Shown here one piece after another: positions 23,658-35,464 of a DNA stretch of 64,000 nt (its first letter is position 1; every line of letters starts with the position of its first letter). This DNA is from Anthostomella pinea (Eukaryota > Ascomycota > Sordariomycetes > Xylariales > Xylariaceae). The stretch spans positions 2,170,001 to 2,234,000 of the forward strand of contig CAUWAG010000018.1 in the NCBI GenBank assembly GCA_963556695.1. The letters are read 5' to 3'. The notes under the pieces are model-generated. The model made no database searches. It saw nothing but the letters and a program-made list of their open reading frames with translations, and had not been told where the DNA came from. Position numbers and translations under genes: made by a program.

Positions 23658-25319
23658 TCATACATGATCGCCCCCACGGCTCTCCTCGGTTCTTTTGGAC
23701 TGCATGGTTTTCAGCTGGAGGTGGTAGCTAAGATCGGCTGAAGTTAGGTCGTCAAAGGTTCCCAAGGTCGTATCCCCACGCGCCGAGCTTCGCGCCCCAG
23801 AGCGATAGAGATTACGGATGAACTTACGCATCCCCGACAAATTTGCGTCGTTCATTATGGGCGAAATCTGCGGCGTCACATCGCCGTCTTCCGGTGCAAG
23901 ATTCGGAGAGCTCTCGCCTGCACTGTGGCGGGGACTGTGGCGGGGACTGCGGCGTTCCCTAACCCAGGAGCTTACAGACTTGCTGAAGTTCGTGAAGCGG
24001 CCGACAAACAGGATGGACACGACGGGCATCGAATGGCAGATGAGACCCACGTTGAGCTCAACGATACTGGTGTGGGCCAGGTCAGTGTCAGTTGTGAATG
24101 GTTCTGACATCCCCCGCCGCAGTCCAACGTGCTGCTGAATCCGTGAGGACGAGAAAGAGGTAAGCTTACCTCGTAATATAGACGGGAACTATCGTCCAAG
24201 TAAAGTCTGATCGGTCGAAAACCTTCTTATTGGAGCGGATGATCAGGTTCGTCGAACCAGCACCAGCAGCCCTGCATAGAAACGTTAGCGCACCCCCATT
24301 TGACATTAAAGTAGCTACTCACAGCAAGCCGGTGGAGAAGATAATACTGATGCCGATCTTCCTCCTTAGAGAGAGACCTAGTTTCGGTATCTGAAGAAGC
24401 GGAATGAATAGGATGTAGAAGTCGGTAATGACGTTCATGTAAGCGGCGGCAGTGATCAGATCCACGGATATGCCATTGCAACGATCCAGAAACGAGGGGG
24501 CAAGCCAATTGCCACCTTCGCTTGGCCATGGGGAGCATGCGACGAGATTGACGATCACAAAGACAACGCCAAAGGTGACCACGATAGCCATGCCAGCCCA
24601 TATCATGTATCTCGCGCGCGTGACGGGGTTGAACAGCCGAAGATTAAACACCAAGAACGCTACCTTGATTGTGGTGTTGCTGATGCGAATAAGGACCGCG
24701 TCCGCCAAAGAACCCTGCAGATAGTCGTGATTATTGAGCATCGTGGCACTGCTAGGAGTCCAGGGCATGAGTCTTACCTTCTGATATTCAACATAATGTG
24801 AAAGCGGTACATCCCAAAGATGTATACCTAGTATGCCACCACCTGGCTTCCAAAGAACTGCAGATTGTTGTGTTAGTGGAATGCATCACAGCCAGCTACG
24901 AAATCTGGGTTGGGGAGACGGGAGTACGGACGTTTGAGTATGGGGGAAGAATAGGAGAAGGTCAAAAATATAAGCGGTCGCTATGTCAGCGCCTGTCCAG
25001 AGCATCACAGCCGCTGTGAGCTACTGGGCAGCAACGAATAGAGCCTCACCGTCGCAGCTATACAGAGCCCTAGCCGAGATTGTCAGTCCGGAGGCTTCTT
25101 CATGAACAGGCAGAAGAACATACAGCCATCCGCACCGAGCGAGCGGGTGATCTTCAGTCGGGAATAGATACGCGAAGGTATCAGCAGAACTATCACAGCA
25201 GATAGTACGGCGATAAGGATGTACACCTGGCGAGACCGTGATTCGGGATTGGTGAAATTGGACACCTGCCCGGGAGGCGGCGGTCTCACGGGGGTGTTGT
25301 CCATATAGCCAGGATCCAT
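23658..25319 (-). CDS. Fungal rhodopsin-like (SAT4/PF20684-type) seven-TM protein, several exons
   Basis: The start is MDPGYMDNTP at 25319, followed by a first TM helix (VYILIAVLSAVIVLLI), the family's RIYSRLKITRSLGAD loop, and, after an intron with donor GTATGT near 25115, the hallmark Trp-Leu-Cys segment. Further down come SLADAVLIRISN with the NLRLF motif, a helix pair (YMIWAGMAIVVTFGVVFVIV, then NLVACSPWP), Cys-containing extracellular loop FLDRCNGISVDL, ITDFYILFIPLLQI, and SVELNVGLICHSMPVV. It ends in a Ser/Arg-rich cytosolic tail of about 100 residues. Exon boundaries between 24770 and 25110 could not be fixed: intervening sequence holds stops and more than one possible acceptor, so the gene may be slightly degraded. 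Family members are often near secondary-metabolite and effector loci; function is unknown. Confidence 0.7.
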
Positions 25320-26214
25320 GCTGGTGGATATCCGCGCGTTGCGATGCAGGCTTCAGTGAGGTGTAGATGACAATGGCTAGATCAGATGAATCGATTGAAA
25401 GCGTCTGTGTCTGAAGGGATGTGCAGTTGGGGACTCGTCCTTTGCGAAGCGTCTGCTGTTTTAAATACGAGGGGCCTGACCTTCCTGCCTCCTGAGCCGC
25501 AGCGCATCCCTTCCGTGCCACCCCAAAGGTGCAAGAAAACATTTGAAGTCAATGGCCGGTGCACGTGTAACACGTAGGTACCTTGGTATTGCATGCAACG
25601 GCTGCACTGGTATACCGCTGGTTGGTTCTCCCTTACAGCTCTCACGTCACCGTCCGAGAGCCTTGCTTTTATGATCTTGATTCTTCATCAGGGGGGCGTG
25701 GTACTATCGGGAGTACTTGCAACAAACCATGGGATCTCGCGTACCAGACACTCCAACCGTGTCCGATAAACCAACTGGTGTGCTAATCTCAAAGCCAGAC
25801 TTCCACTCAAGATTCAGCACCTGGTAGGCCCATCACGTCTTCATGCTGCACACTTGTTGCTGCCCTGGCTGACTGCACAGGCATCACATGGATTCTGCCT
25901 CGTCTCTACAGGCAACTGCAGCCTTCATTTAGATACACACAATTACAGATATTCTGTCCTGCATTACTTCTATGTGATTCGCGTAAATTCTCAACTGGCC
26001 GTGCTTTCCCACATGCAGTTTGAGCCTTGTGTAGTGGGCTCAGGGCTGGCAAGTGGCATTTCATGACCATCTATGAAGGATTGTTGTACATCACGAAGAA
26101 TGCGATGATGGTTCTATCAGCCCGTGTGCCTTGTGACATTGATTTGCCATACAGACCGACGGGACAGATCTGAGACACGAGACACCTCGGTGACGCCGAG
26201 TCGTCCTTGTTTTA
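25320..26214. other. Intergenic, no recognisable feature
   Basis: About 0.9 kb upstream of the SAT4-type gene and downstream of the SDR gene. Only short unrelated frames; no repeat or RNA gene seen. Confidence 0.45.
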
Positions 26215-27307
26215 TCACTGCCAATCATTCAGAATCGTCTCGCCCTCCTTCACATGCGCATATCGTATGCTCTCTTTCCAGATCATCTTGCGCTTCTGTT
26301 GATCCTTGGATTCGGCGCTGGTTTCTAGCAGCTTTGTATCGAAGAAATACAAGCCCTTTGGAAACTCGCCTAGGCTTGGATCAAATGCCGCGCGAAGGAC
26401 TTGCGATGCCGACTTCTGTGTGCTACGCACTTGCCCGTCCGGCCACAGATATGCGACAACCGGATAGATGATCTTGAAAACCAAGACGCGGATGACCACG
26501 ACGCGCGGCGCGTCATACCCGTCATCATTCTGCCTGGGTCCACGCCCAAGATGCAGACATTCTTCAGAAGAGGATCGCGTTCCATCCGGCATTGGAGCTC
26601 GTGGACCATCATGATAGAGAAGAGTTTAGCCGCGCCGTAACGACGGGAGCCGCTGCGCCATGACGGGTCCTCCTGCGCAGAGCTCCAAGTGCCTCTGGCT
26701 ATTGCTTCGAATCCGGCCTGGTCGTGCACAATAGTCTTATACCTGTCATCGGTGTAAACCTGGCCTTCTTCATTGCGTTTATCGTAAGGACTGACACGTC
26801 AATGCCTCATGTCAGCTGCCGTACGTCAGGTACGTCAAGGGAAATAAGCACTTACTCGTGGACCTCACTTCCCACCAGCACTATACGCCCAGAGTCCTTG
26901 TTCATACTCTTGAGCAAGAGAAGCGTCAGTAGGAACTGGCCGAGGTAGTTCGCACTGAAGGTGACGTCAAAGCCATCCTCTGTCCAGACTTGTTTGCCAA
27001 AGTCCTGGAACCCAGCATTGAGTATAAGCGCCTGGATAGGCGGTATGCCTCCAGAGGCAATTCGGGTATTGATCGTGCCAGCGGCTTGGCGCACGCTGTC
27101 GAGATTTGTCAATTCCATCGAGACTATCTCGTGAGAGTGCGATGTTGTTGCGAGTATTGGCCTGAGGGCGGGCGCTGCGGCGTCGCGAACCACGTAGACG
27201 CCATGGAACCCGGCCAACTCAGGTTCGGACGCGATCTGGTTTGCAATAGCGACCCCAAGGCCTCCATTGGCGCCAGTGACCAGAATCGTCCCCTTGGCAA
27301 TACTCAT
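26215..27307 (-). pseudogene. Short-chain dehydrogenase/reductase, two exons, apparent one-base frameshift
   Basis: NAD(P)-dependent oxidoreductase of the classical SDR fold. Exon 1 (27307-26856) carries TGANGGLG (cofactor site), LILNAGF (NNAG equivalent) and SGRIVLVGS with the catalytic Ser region. Exon 2 starts at 26790 with HDPYDKRN across the junction and contains the YGAAKL catalytic Tyr/Lys. After VDPGRMMTGMTRRAS the frame must shift near 26497-26505 (minus strand TGGTCATCC) to continue as IRVLVFKIIYPVVAYLWPDG and then to the family-typical end KRKMIWKESIRYAHVKEGET and the stop at 26215. One missing base in that spot would explain it. It may be an inactivated gene or an assembly error; total length otherwise is normal for the family (about 330 aa). 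It is the closest oxidoreductase to the PKS. Confidence 0.8.
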
Positions 27308-28152
27308 TCTGGTCCAGAGCTGCAAGTACTTGCTGTCCGATGAGTATCTCGGAGTTGGTGTTGTTTGCTCGAGAAATCGGTCGGAGAGAGAGGAGTGTAG
27401 GTACCTAGAGTACCTAGGCTGTGGCACTTGACGGCCGGAGAATACGGAGGTGTGGACTCGTACAGATGAGAGAGACGGGATGGCGCGTGAGTGAGGATGT
27501 GAGGAATAATAAGCCCTCTACTTGACCTCCAGCAATTACTACCTTTGCTTGAATTGGTCGCAAGTTTATGCTGCGGTAGTACTCAGGCACGGAGGTTGGG
27601 TGAGAGATGTTGGGTTTTGGTTGCAAATTTATGGTGTGGTAGTACACAGGTAGGGGTGTTGAGTGAGATATGTTGGTAGTTGGTCGCTCCTCACCGGTTC
27701 AATACAGGCCGGTCATCGCCAAATAAGCGAAAACCCGCATGAGTACCAATTGTGCATGAGATTCCATCTCAGCCTGCTTCTCCAAAGACGGCGACCATGC
27801 AAGGGGTTTCTTCCCAGCCAGTAAAGGGGTCGAGAAATAGCGAAGTAGTCGATTTCCTCAGATCGCGCATCGCGACCGCAGCAACACGAGCAGTGAGGTG
27901 CTTTCTTTGGCCGTACTGAACACTCGAGTATACTGAGATATAGTGATAGGCGCTGATCCCGTCCTTTCCACCAATCTGCCTCCTCAGGTTTCTTGACCAT
28001 GACCAACCTCCTGGAAGACCTCCTGGTTGCGAAGAAAAAGGTGGGGATTACATCACGTGACACTCACGTGCTTCACTTCATGAACGCGCCTCAAAATGTT
28101 TACGTGCGCGTCGCCTTTCAACCAAACAACCTTTTTCTCACGGCAAGCCAAC
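27308..28152. other. Divergent intergenic region with a 63-bp tandem repeat
   Basis: Separates the SDR (-) and the DUF7726-type gene (+). Apart from the tandem repeat at 27554-27690, listed separately, I find no coding or RNA feature. Confidence 0.45.
27554..27690 (+). repeat. Tandem repeat, 63-bp unit, two full copies plus a start of a third
   Basis: Copy 1 (27554-27616) reads TTGGTCGCAAGTTTATGCTG onward; copy 2 (27617-27679) reads TTGGTTGCAAATTTATGGTG onward; a third TTGGTCGC begins at 27680. Copies share GGTAGTAC and GAGTGAGAG/GAGTGAGAT blocks and differ mostly by transitions. The unit lies in the promoter region of the SDR gene. Confidence 0.7.
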
Positions 28153-29191
28153 ATGACGTCCATTCCAGCCAGACAGCCCCTTGCTGCCGTCAGCAAAAAT
28201 GTTGTAATTACGCCTGCAGCAACTGCGGGCAAGAATCCAGTAAGAAAACAGACGTATTTTGATCAGAAGCACTCCCTGACCTGCGAAGGCCAACAAACGC
28301 AAAGCTTCCGATGAGCCTCGAGAGGAGGTCGATATTGACGATGACCGATGCCAAGAGGTTGATATCAGCTGTGACCGTGTTCGTACCAAGATCCGCGACT
28401 TTATCGCCTCTGGAGAAATGAAGGCCGGCGAGTAAGAACCACTCATCCATGATTCTTCGGCAGGGTGAGAGCGCCACTCTCCACCGTTGCGCCTTCTCAG
28501 ATATATGTATGGAAGATGCTGGCTCTCCATTTCTAGATTCCAGAAAGCAATCGGCGCGAACAGTAAGTCATACTACTCGTTCATGAATCAGAGTGGACCG
28601 TTCAAGGGCTCGGGCTCCTGCGTCTACACAAACGCATTTGCGTTCTTCAAGCAGCGCGAGTTGAATGGTATCAAGGCACCGAAAAAGCCAAAGGTCGCGA
28701 AAGAGGTCGACGAGCTGCAACATAACGTTTCGTTTATCGAGCTGGAGGGCGAGGCGGAGGGAGAGGTTGAAGTCTACGACAGCTGCGATGGAATCAGGAA
28801 GAAAATCAACCGCTACCTTGCATCTACCTCGATCACCAAGGCCGCATTCGCGCGGGAGATATCCAAGACCTACGCTGGCAAGAAGCAGGTTTCAGCCGCG
28901 GTGCTGAGCAGCTTCCTAGCTAAGAACGGAGTCCTGACGGGCAACACAAGTGCTGCCTTTTACGCTTCATATGTGTTCTTCGAGAAGATCCGTATTAGAG
29001 ACGGCAAACCAAAGAGCGAATTCAGGCTGGATATGGAGGATGAATGGATTGTTCCGGAACCGTATAGCAGATGGGACAAACCCGGAGTGGATCTAAAAAC
29101 CTTGTTCGACAAGGTGTCGTACATTATTCCTGTGGGACGTCCCGGGCCATACATGAACAAGTACGGCAAAGTGAGGAGTTCCGGTTGGTAG
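28153..29191 (+). CDS. DUF7726-type fungal protein with two domain copies, three exons
   Basis: Exons 28153-28239, 28289-28431 and 28537-29191 join in phase to give 294 aa. The first copy spans the exon 2/3 junction: CDRVRTKIRDFIASGEMKAGE, then FQKAIGANSKSYYSFMNQSG and a GSGSCVYTNAFAFFKQREL end. A second, diverged copy follows: CDGIRKKINRYLASTSITKA, then a basic stretch, AVLSSFLAKNGVLTGNTSAA and FYASYVFFEKIRIRDGK. Both start Cys-Asp, Arg-x-Lys-Ile and end in an aromatic-rich helix followed by basic residues. I recognise the layout as the fungal DUF7726 family; the function is unknown. The basic, helical look would suit nucleic-acid binding, but that is inference. The ATG at 28153 is preferred over an in-frame one at 28096. 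Confidence 0.75.
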
Positions 29192-29946
29192 AGGTTTACA
29201 AGTGGCGGGCGTTTTAAGAGGCATCTTGATTTAGATTCCACGAAGTGTCGCAGGACGCTATATCATATTAACTGTACGGATCATCAGAACAATCACACCA
29301 AGTGTGTTTACCAGTAAGTTTCGAAACCTCGATTGATTGATTTCAGCATACCGCTGTTTATCCCCCCGCTTCTCAGGCAATGTTTACGCCTTCCGAGAAG
29401 TCCTCGCCAAGGGGGAAGCAAAATCAGCCGAAATCATAAGCGATGGAACACTTTCACTGAGGGCTTGTGATCGTCCAGGTGATTCGGCAGCTGCGAATAG
29501 CGACACCTCTTCCAGTTTCGTGACCGGGAGGCATATGTGGTGGAGTTCAGAGTGGCCCAGTGAGGCAGGAGTACTTTTGGCTACCATTGGAGAGAGAGGG
29601 CCTCACTCACGGGGGGTCATATGGAAGCCGCCGATGCACAGGGGTCGAATTTGGACCAATAATGGTGGTAGAGCACCATCCACCGTATTTTAGCAGCCCA
29701 CTTACGAGTCATGGAACGCTTTCATCAAAATGATTGATCCGGCGTCTGGCCAGATGAACGCTTTGCAACCTTTCCCCCTGGAGCGTTGCTCACCCCCGCC
29801 GTGTACACCGTCAGCGCGCACCTCACACCCTTCTGTTAGGCAGCAGTCCATGTACAAGAAGCCAACTATCACAATACTGAGCGATACATCAATATTCCCA
29901 CAGCATTCGTGACCTCCTTTCAATTCCTCCTGTTTTCCATGTCAAC
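29192..29946. other. Intergenic between DUF7726-type gene and HET pseudogene
   Basis: Contains one dispersed-repeat copy (29577-29640). Short frames at 29337-29693 and 29702-29923 have no domain and overlap the repeat; I do not call them. Confidence 0.45.
29577..29640 (+). repeat. Dispersed repeat shared by both HET loci, copy A
   Basis: Starts TTGGCTACCATTGGAGAGAG and ends GCCGCCGATGCAC. The first 25 bases are identical to copy B at 47490. It lies 307 bp upstream of the HET pseudogene start. Confidence 0.8.
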
Positions 29947-31998
29947 ATGCCTATCTGCGAGATCTGCAATGTGCTCGACATAGAAGACCCCCGTGCAGAG
30001 TTCCAGCTAGGGGAGTACAGCGCTCTCGTCGCTCGTGCAGACGAAGGCTGCAACTCCTGCAAGTTCTTCTGCGACGTGATCCAAACCTCTAGTCGCTGGA
30101 GAGAGAGGCTGACCGAGATTCCCGGCCACATCGTATTCTTGGCGAGTCGACGTCTGGATGTTAGGAAGGCGGACCGATTGGATCGGCGTACGTATAGCTC
30201 GGATGACTTGGAATTGGATATCTGCGTTCCGGAGGACTATGTCGGTAAGTACAACAAGTTGAAATATGAACATTTTAAGAATGATTGGCTGATACTCGGA
30301 TGTAGGTCCCAAAGATGATGAGGTTGATCGTATTCGCTCTATCGGTACGAGCTCCTCTGATGAGTCCTGTTTCGTACAAATCAGATCATGGCTGGCTCAA
30401 TGCTCGCCACATGAGCACTGCCCGAAACTGATAGAGGTCCCGTTGCCAAATAAAGTCATCGAAATACCCGGAGATCCCCAGCTGTCGCCAAAACTTGTTC
30501 TGTCCAGGGGCAAATCTGGCCATTATGCCACCCTCAGTCACTGTTCTAACAAGAGGTTGTCTTTCGACTTGTAAGACGATACCGAGATCGATCCAGATTC
30601 TTCACCCAAGACATTTCAAGATGCACTGGCCATCGCACGTCACCTAGAGATCTCCTATCTCTGGATCCGCGATCTCTGCAGCAACGAGAGAGATCCAGCC
30701 GCCTCAGCCGAAGAGTTACACAAGCTCGGAGCCATCTACTCGAACTCTGCACTCATCATCTCAGTCAGAACCGGAGACGACCTCAACTCAGGCATCTTCA
30801 GCACGCGGCCGATCCATTGCTCGCCCGTCCTCGGACAGAAAAAGCTGCACTGTCTCCGGCCAAGAATGCTTCGGTGGACCGACGCCATCGACTACGGCTT
30901 CAGCGGACGAGCAGCGCAGGAGAGAATGCTGGCTCCAAGAACAGTCCATTATACGGAGCACCAGATGATATGGGAGTGTGCTGCCGGGTACCAGTTCGAG
31001 GCTTTAGGTATCCTGGACAAGCAGAGGGGATCGGGGCAGGTTAGGCAGCAGTAAGGAAGCAGATCGTACAGCCGTTCGTCACGAAAGCTGTTGAGGGGCA
31101 GCAGCAGAGTGGGCAAAGAGACACATCTGAAGAAGAAAGCTCGGAAGTAATGAGGCAACATCGACGGCTGGAGGCCTGGTCTAGTTGGGTGGATCACTTC
31201 TCAAAAGCGTCTCTTTCCATGCCCGAAGAACGGCTTACTAGTATGGCGCCCCTCGCCGCGCTCATGAACGACGGTACACTAGGCGACTATTTTGCCGGAA
31301 TCTGGACCAAGAACCTCCGGTTTTGTCTAGCGTGGCACAGAGTGAACAGCCTCCTGACTGCTCCCAAAACCTACCGAGCACCGAGCTTCAGCTGGGCGAG
31401 TGTGGATGGCCAAATAGGGTCCAGTATCCTTCACTTGTCTGAGACGTTGATGCAGGATCAAGCGCTAGACGCTTCTTGGATAGACGAATTCGGGCCCAGG
31501 CTGCTTGAGCAACACATGGTACTCAAAGACCCGTCGCAGCCGTACGGGGAAGTCAAAGAGGGGTTACACTTGGTTCTCGAGGCTTGCCTCGTCGGTCTGG
31601 CGAAAGGCTTGACCGTAATCAGGGACCATGATATATTCCACCCCACCATCGTCCTCGACCAGTCAGACGCCTTCGACTGCCCATATTGCAATCCCACGCA
31701 ATCCACGGACGAGGGCAGACGCGAAGCAACCAGGGAGTTGGACAATAGCATAGAGCACCACGTGTGCATGATCGTACAGGGTGATGGCTGGAAGGGGCGG
31801 GAGAGCGTCTGCGAATTCCTGATCTTGAGGCACATGGGTGAGGAAGGATCGTACGTGAGGGTTGGGTTCGGCATGCCAAGCTTGGGTCATGGATATCAGG
31901 CGGTGTGGGAGAATGAGGATAAGGGCTTCAATGCTGAGCCTGTGCGTAAATTGTTTGGGGGGATGGGGTGGGAACGGCGCCAGATAAAATTGCTTTAA
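29947..31998 (+). pseudogene. HET-domain (heterokaryon incompatibility) gene, broken
   Basis: HET proteins trigger incompatibility or cell death after allorecognition in filamentous fungi. The N-terminus (MPICEICNVLDIEDPRAEF) is the usual Cys-rich leader; an intron with donor GTAAGT at 30245 joins to GPKDDEVDRIRS. The HET core is visible: YATLSHC, then PKTFQDALAIARHLEISYLW, GAIYSNSALIIS and the AQERMLAPR block. The consensus Trp-Gly after YCWG is lost and the frame meets a TAA near 30571, twelve codons after TLSHC; the same frame then resumes the domain. A second break (TAA near 31052 plus a frame change) separates the middle from the C-terminal part (31150-31998), which carries RAPSFSWASVDGQI. 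Two independent lesions argue for a pseudogene. TAA from CAA would fit C-to-T mutation. Confidence 0.8.
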
Positions 31999-32936
31999 GA
32001 GTAATTAAGTCTCACAGTTTGAAGTCATGCTAATCGTGAAGGTGACCACAGCCAACAAAGGTGCGCCCTGCTCGGGAAACCCTTTGAAGAGATATTCTGG
32101 CTTACGGTAGACACAAAAAACAAAAAAAAACAAGGCAGTAACTGTACAGTCTGTCATGTGTAGAGGCCACCAAGAAGATCAAGCACGGGGACTTCTAGCT
32201 CCGCCATGTACAGACTCAGTATCGCCGCAGACAATACCTACCTAGTCTCCAAGCACCAGACGACGACGAAATGCAGAAGAGAAGTCTCGTTCGATGAGAT
32301 TGCCTCGCGTACAGTAGTGAGACTGGGAAAGACCCTTGGCGATGTGACCCAGGTAGATAAGCCCGACTAGAATAAGAATTGAATGTTACGACCGGCGGTA
32401 AGAGGCAGCGATCCTCGAAGCTCAGTAGAGCTCTCACATGCTTCCATAACGGCGTAATATATTTGCTCTTGAGCACAAGATAGAGGAAGACTCGACTGTA
32501 GCAGAACCTGGAAATCCAGGACCCTGCTCAAGCTCACCTACAATAAAATGTGCTCTGTACAATTTAAGTTGAAGAGAAGAAGAAGAAGATTGAAAAAATT
32601 GCGGCGAGCTGCGAACTTGGGTAGCTTACGCCGCCTGGTCCGAGCGCTGAAAGTGGGATTGGCCAGTGAGCGAACGTGGCCCAAGCTCCCTGCCCTTGTC
32701 TGCATCAGAAACAAGTGGGTAGAGAGATATTCGGGCCAATCAGCGCAGATATGAAATAATCGCGAATCAAGCGCACTAGCGCCACTCGTCAACCGCCAAT
32801 TGCCAATTGTCAAGCAACCTCTGCGAAAGACCGAGGACGTCAACATCTGGAAAAGGTCCTCCAACCGACCGCCACCGCATCCCGTCCTGCTGCTCTCCCT
32901 CCCTCCTACGTCCTCCAACTCCGTCGGGACGACACG
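31999..32936. other. Intergenic upstream of the complex I subunit gene
   Basis: Holds the promoter of the complex I gene and no recognisable coding unit. It contains a GAAGAAGAAGAAG purine run near 32572-32590. Confidence 0.45.
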
Positions 32937-35464
32937 ATGCTGCGACAGACTCTAGCACGTTCGGCTTGGCGGACGGGCAGGCGTGCCGCCAACGCCTCGA
33001 GAGCCTTTTCCGCCACAGCTCCACGCCCGGCCGAGGTCGAGCTCACCGTCGGTCAGTATTCGGCCCGGGAGGGGAGATATCGCTTGTGGATGCGCTGCTA
33101 ACAGCTTGGTAGATGGCAAGAAGGTGTCTATTGAAGGTACGAGACGACATGTGCTCACTGTGGGCGCACTCTTTCGCTGACAGTCGACAGCCGGGTCGGC
33201 ATTAATTCAAGCATGCGAGAAGGCAGGAGTCACGATTCCTAGGTCAGTCAGGTCACCTCGACAAGCTTCTACGACCAAACCCTTGCTGACTACGTTTTAT
33301 CAGATATTGCTACCATGAGTACAATTGCTCCCTCGCCGGCCTGCCCTCGAAGCATCCTCGTGCTGACAATATCACTCAGAAAACTAATGATTGCCGGTAA
33401 CTGCCGCATGTGCCTGGTCGAAGTCGAACGAGCACCGAAACCCGTCGCCTCCTGCGCCTGGCCCGTACAAGCCGGTATGGTCGTCAAGACGAACTCCCCC
33501 CTCACACACAAGGCCCGCGAAGGAGTCATGGAGTTTCTGCTGGCAAACCACCCCCTTGACTGCCCTATCTGTGATCAGGGTGGCGAGTGTGATCTCCAGG
33601 ATCAGTCTATGCGGTACGGCGCCGACAGGGGTCGCTTCCACGAGATTGGTGGCAAGCGAGCGGTGGAGGACAAGAATATTGGTCCTTTGATCAAGACTTC
33701 GATGAACCGGTGTATTCACTGCACACGATGTATCCGATTCGCGAACGATATAGCCGGTGCTCCTGAGATGGGATCGTACGGACGAGGAAACGACATACAG
33801 ATTGGTACCTACCTAGAAAAGAACCTGGACTCGGAAATGTCGGGCAACGTCATCGACCTCTGCCCCGTCGGCGCCCTTACCTCGAAGCCATACGCCTTCC
33901 GAGCTCGCCCGTGGGAACTGAAGAAGACCGAGACATTCGATGTACATGACGCGTTAGGATCTGCGATCCGCGTCGACTCACGAGGCCTCGAAGTCATGCG
34001 CGTTCTTCCCCGCCTCAACGACGACGTCAATGAGGAGTGGATCAACGACAAGACTCGATTTGCTTGCGACGGCCTGAAGAACCAGCGACTGACGATGCCG
34101 CTGGTTCGGAGAGAAGGCAAGTTCGAGCCGGCCCCTTGGGAGCAGGCCTTGACCGAGATTGCGGCAGCATACCGACAGGTGGCACCAACCGGAAACGAAT
34201 TCAAGGTCATTGCTGGCGCACTGACCGAAGTCGAGTCCCTTGTTGCCATGAAGGATTTGGCAAACAAGCTTGGCTCCGACAATCTGGCCCTTGACATGCC
34301 TTCTGGAGACCAACCCCTTGCCCACGGTGTCGACGTCCGCTCCAACTACCTCTTCAACTCCACCATCTATGGCGTTGAGGATGTCGACTGCATGCTTATT
34401 GTCGGTACCAACCCGAGACATGAAGCCGCTGTCCTCAATGCTCGTATTCGAAAGCAATGGTTGAGATCCGACTTGGAGATTGGTGTTGTTGGTGAAACGT
34501 GGGATTCTACTTTCGAATTCGAGCACCTTGGTGCCGATTTTGCCGCACTCAAGAAGGCTCTCGCAGGTCCCTTCGGCAAGAAGCTGCAGTCAGCGCAGAA
34601 GCCCATGATTGTCGTCGGATCCGGTGTCACAGATCACCCTGATGCCAAGGCCTTCTACGAGCTCATCGGCAGTTTCGTTGAGAAGAACGCTGCCAACTTC
34701 CTGACCGAAGAGCATAATGGATTCAACATTCTCCAGAGAGCCGCGTCGAGAGCCGGGGCTTTCGAGGTTGGATTCACAACGCCATCCCCCGCTGTAGCGG
34801 AGACCAAGCCCAAGTTCATCTGGCTTCTCGGTGCTGATGAGTTCGCCGATGCCGATATCCCCAAGGATGCCTTTGTCGTCTACCAAGGGCATCACGGTGA
34901 CCGCGGTGCTCAAATTGCTGATGTCGTACTCCCTGCCGCTACCTATACCGAGAAGTCCGCTACCTATGTCAACACTGAGGGTCGTGTGCAGATGACCCGG
35001 GCCGCAACCTCATTACCAGGTGCCGCCCGAACAGACTGGAAGATCATCCGGGCAATCAGCGAATTCCTTGGTGCGCCTCTACCTTATGACGACGTCGCCA
35101 TGCTGCGAGACAGGATGTTCGAGATCAGCCCAGCACTAGCTGCCTACGATGTTGTCGAACCCACGTCCCTCAAGCAATTAAGCAAGGTACAGCTGGTAGA
35201 TCAGAACAAGGGTTCCAAGGCGAGTGGCGAACCCCTGAAGAAGGTTATCGAAGATTTCTACTTTACAGATGTTATTTCAAGAAGGTAAGTCAAGCCGTAG
35301 ATCGCCCCCTTTCGCCATCATGCTACGTCACTAATACACGCCACAGCTCGCCAACAATGGCACGATGCTCAGCCGCAAAGGCAACAGGCAACCCGGACAA
35401 CAACTTCATGGCCCCGGGAATGACCGAGGACAAGCCAATGGGACAGGTTGCCTACGGGTCATGA
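32937..35464 (+). CDS. Mitochondrial complex I 75/78-kDa subunit (NDUFS1/NuoG type), six exons
   Basis: Peripheral-arm subunit of NADH:ubiquinone oxidoreductase that binds three Fe-S clusters. Exons: 32937-33051, 33113-33136, 33191-33242, 33304-33318, 33380-35284, 35347-35464; all phases join, giving 742 aa, the usual fungal length. The N-terminus (MLRQTLARSAWRTGRRAANA) is a typical mitochondrial presequence. Cluster ligands: YCYHEKLMIAGNCRMC and ASCAWP for N1b; HPLDCPICDQGGECDLQD with its His for N5; CIHCTRCIRF and LCPVGALT for N4. The molybdopterin-oxidoreductase-like C-terminal half follows (YGVEDVDCMLIVGTNPRHEA; HHGDRGAQIADVVLPAATYT). The last exon ends QVAYGS. Exon 4 is only 15 nt and exon 2 only 24 nt. 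It stands between unrelated genes and is presumably constitutive. Confidence 0.97.

Noticed and set aside
32548..33180. Short plus frames over the 5' part of the complex I gene
   Set aside because: They cross the intron boundaries of the real gene in wrong frames and contain no motif.
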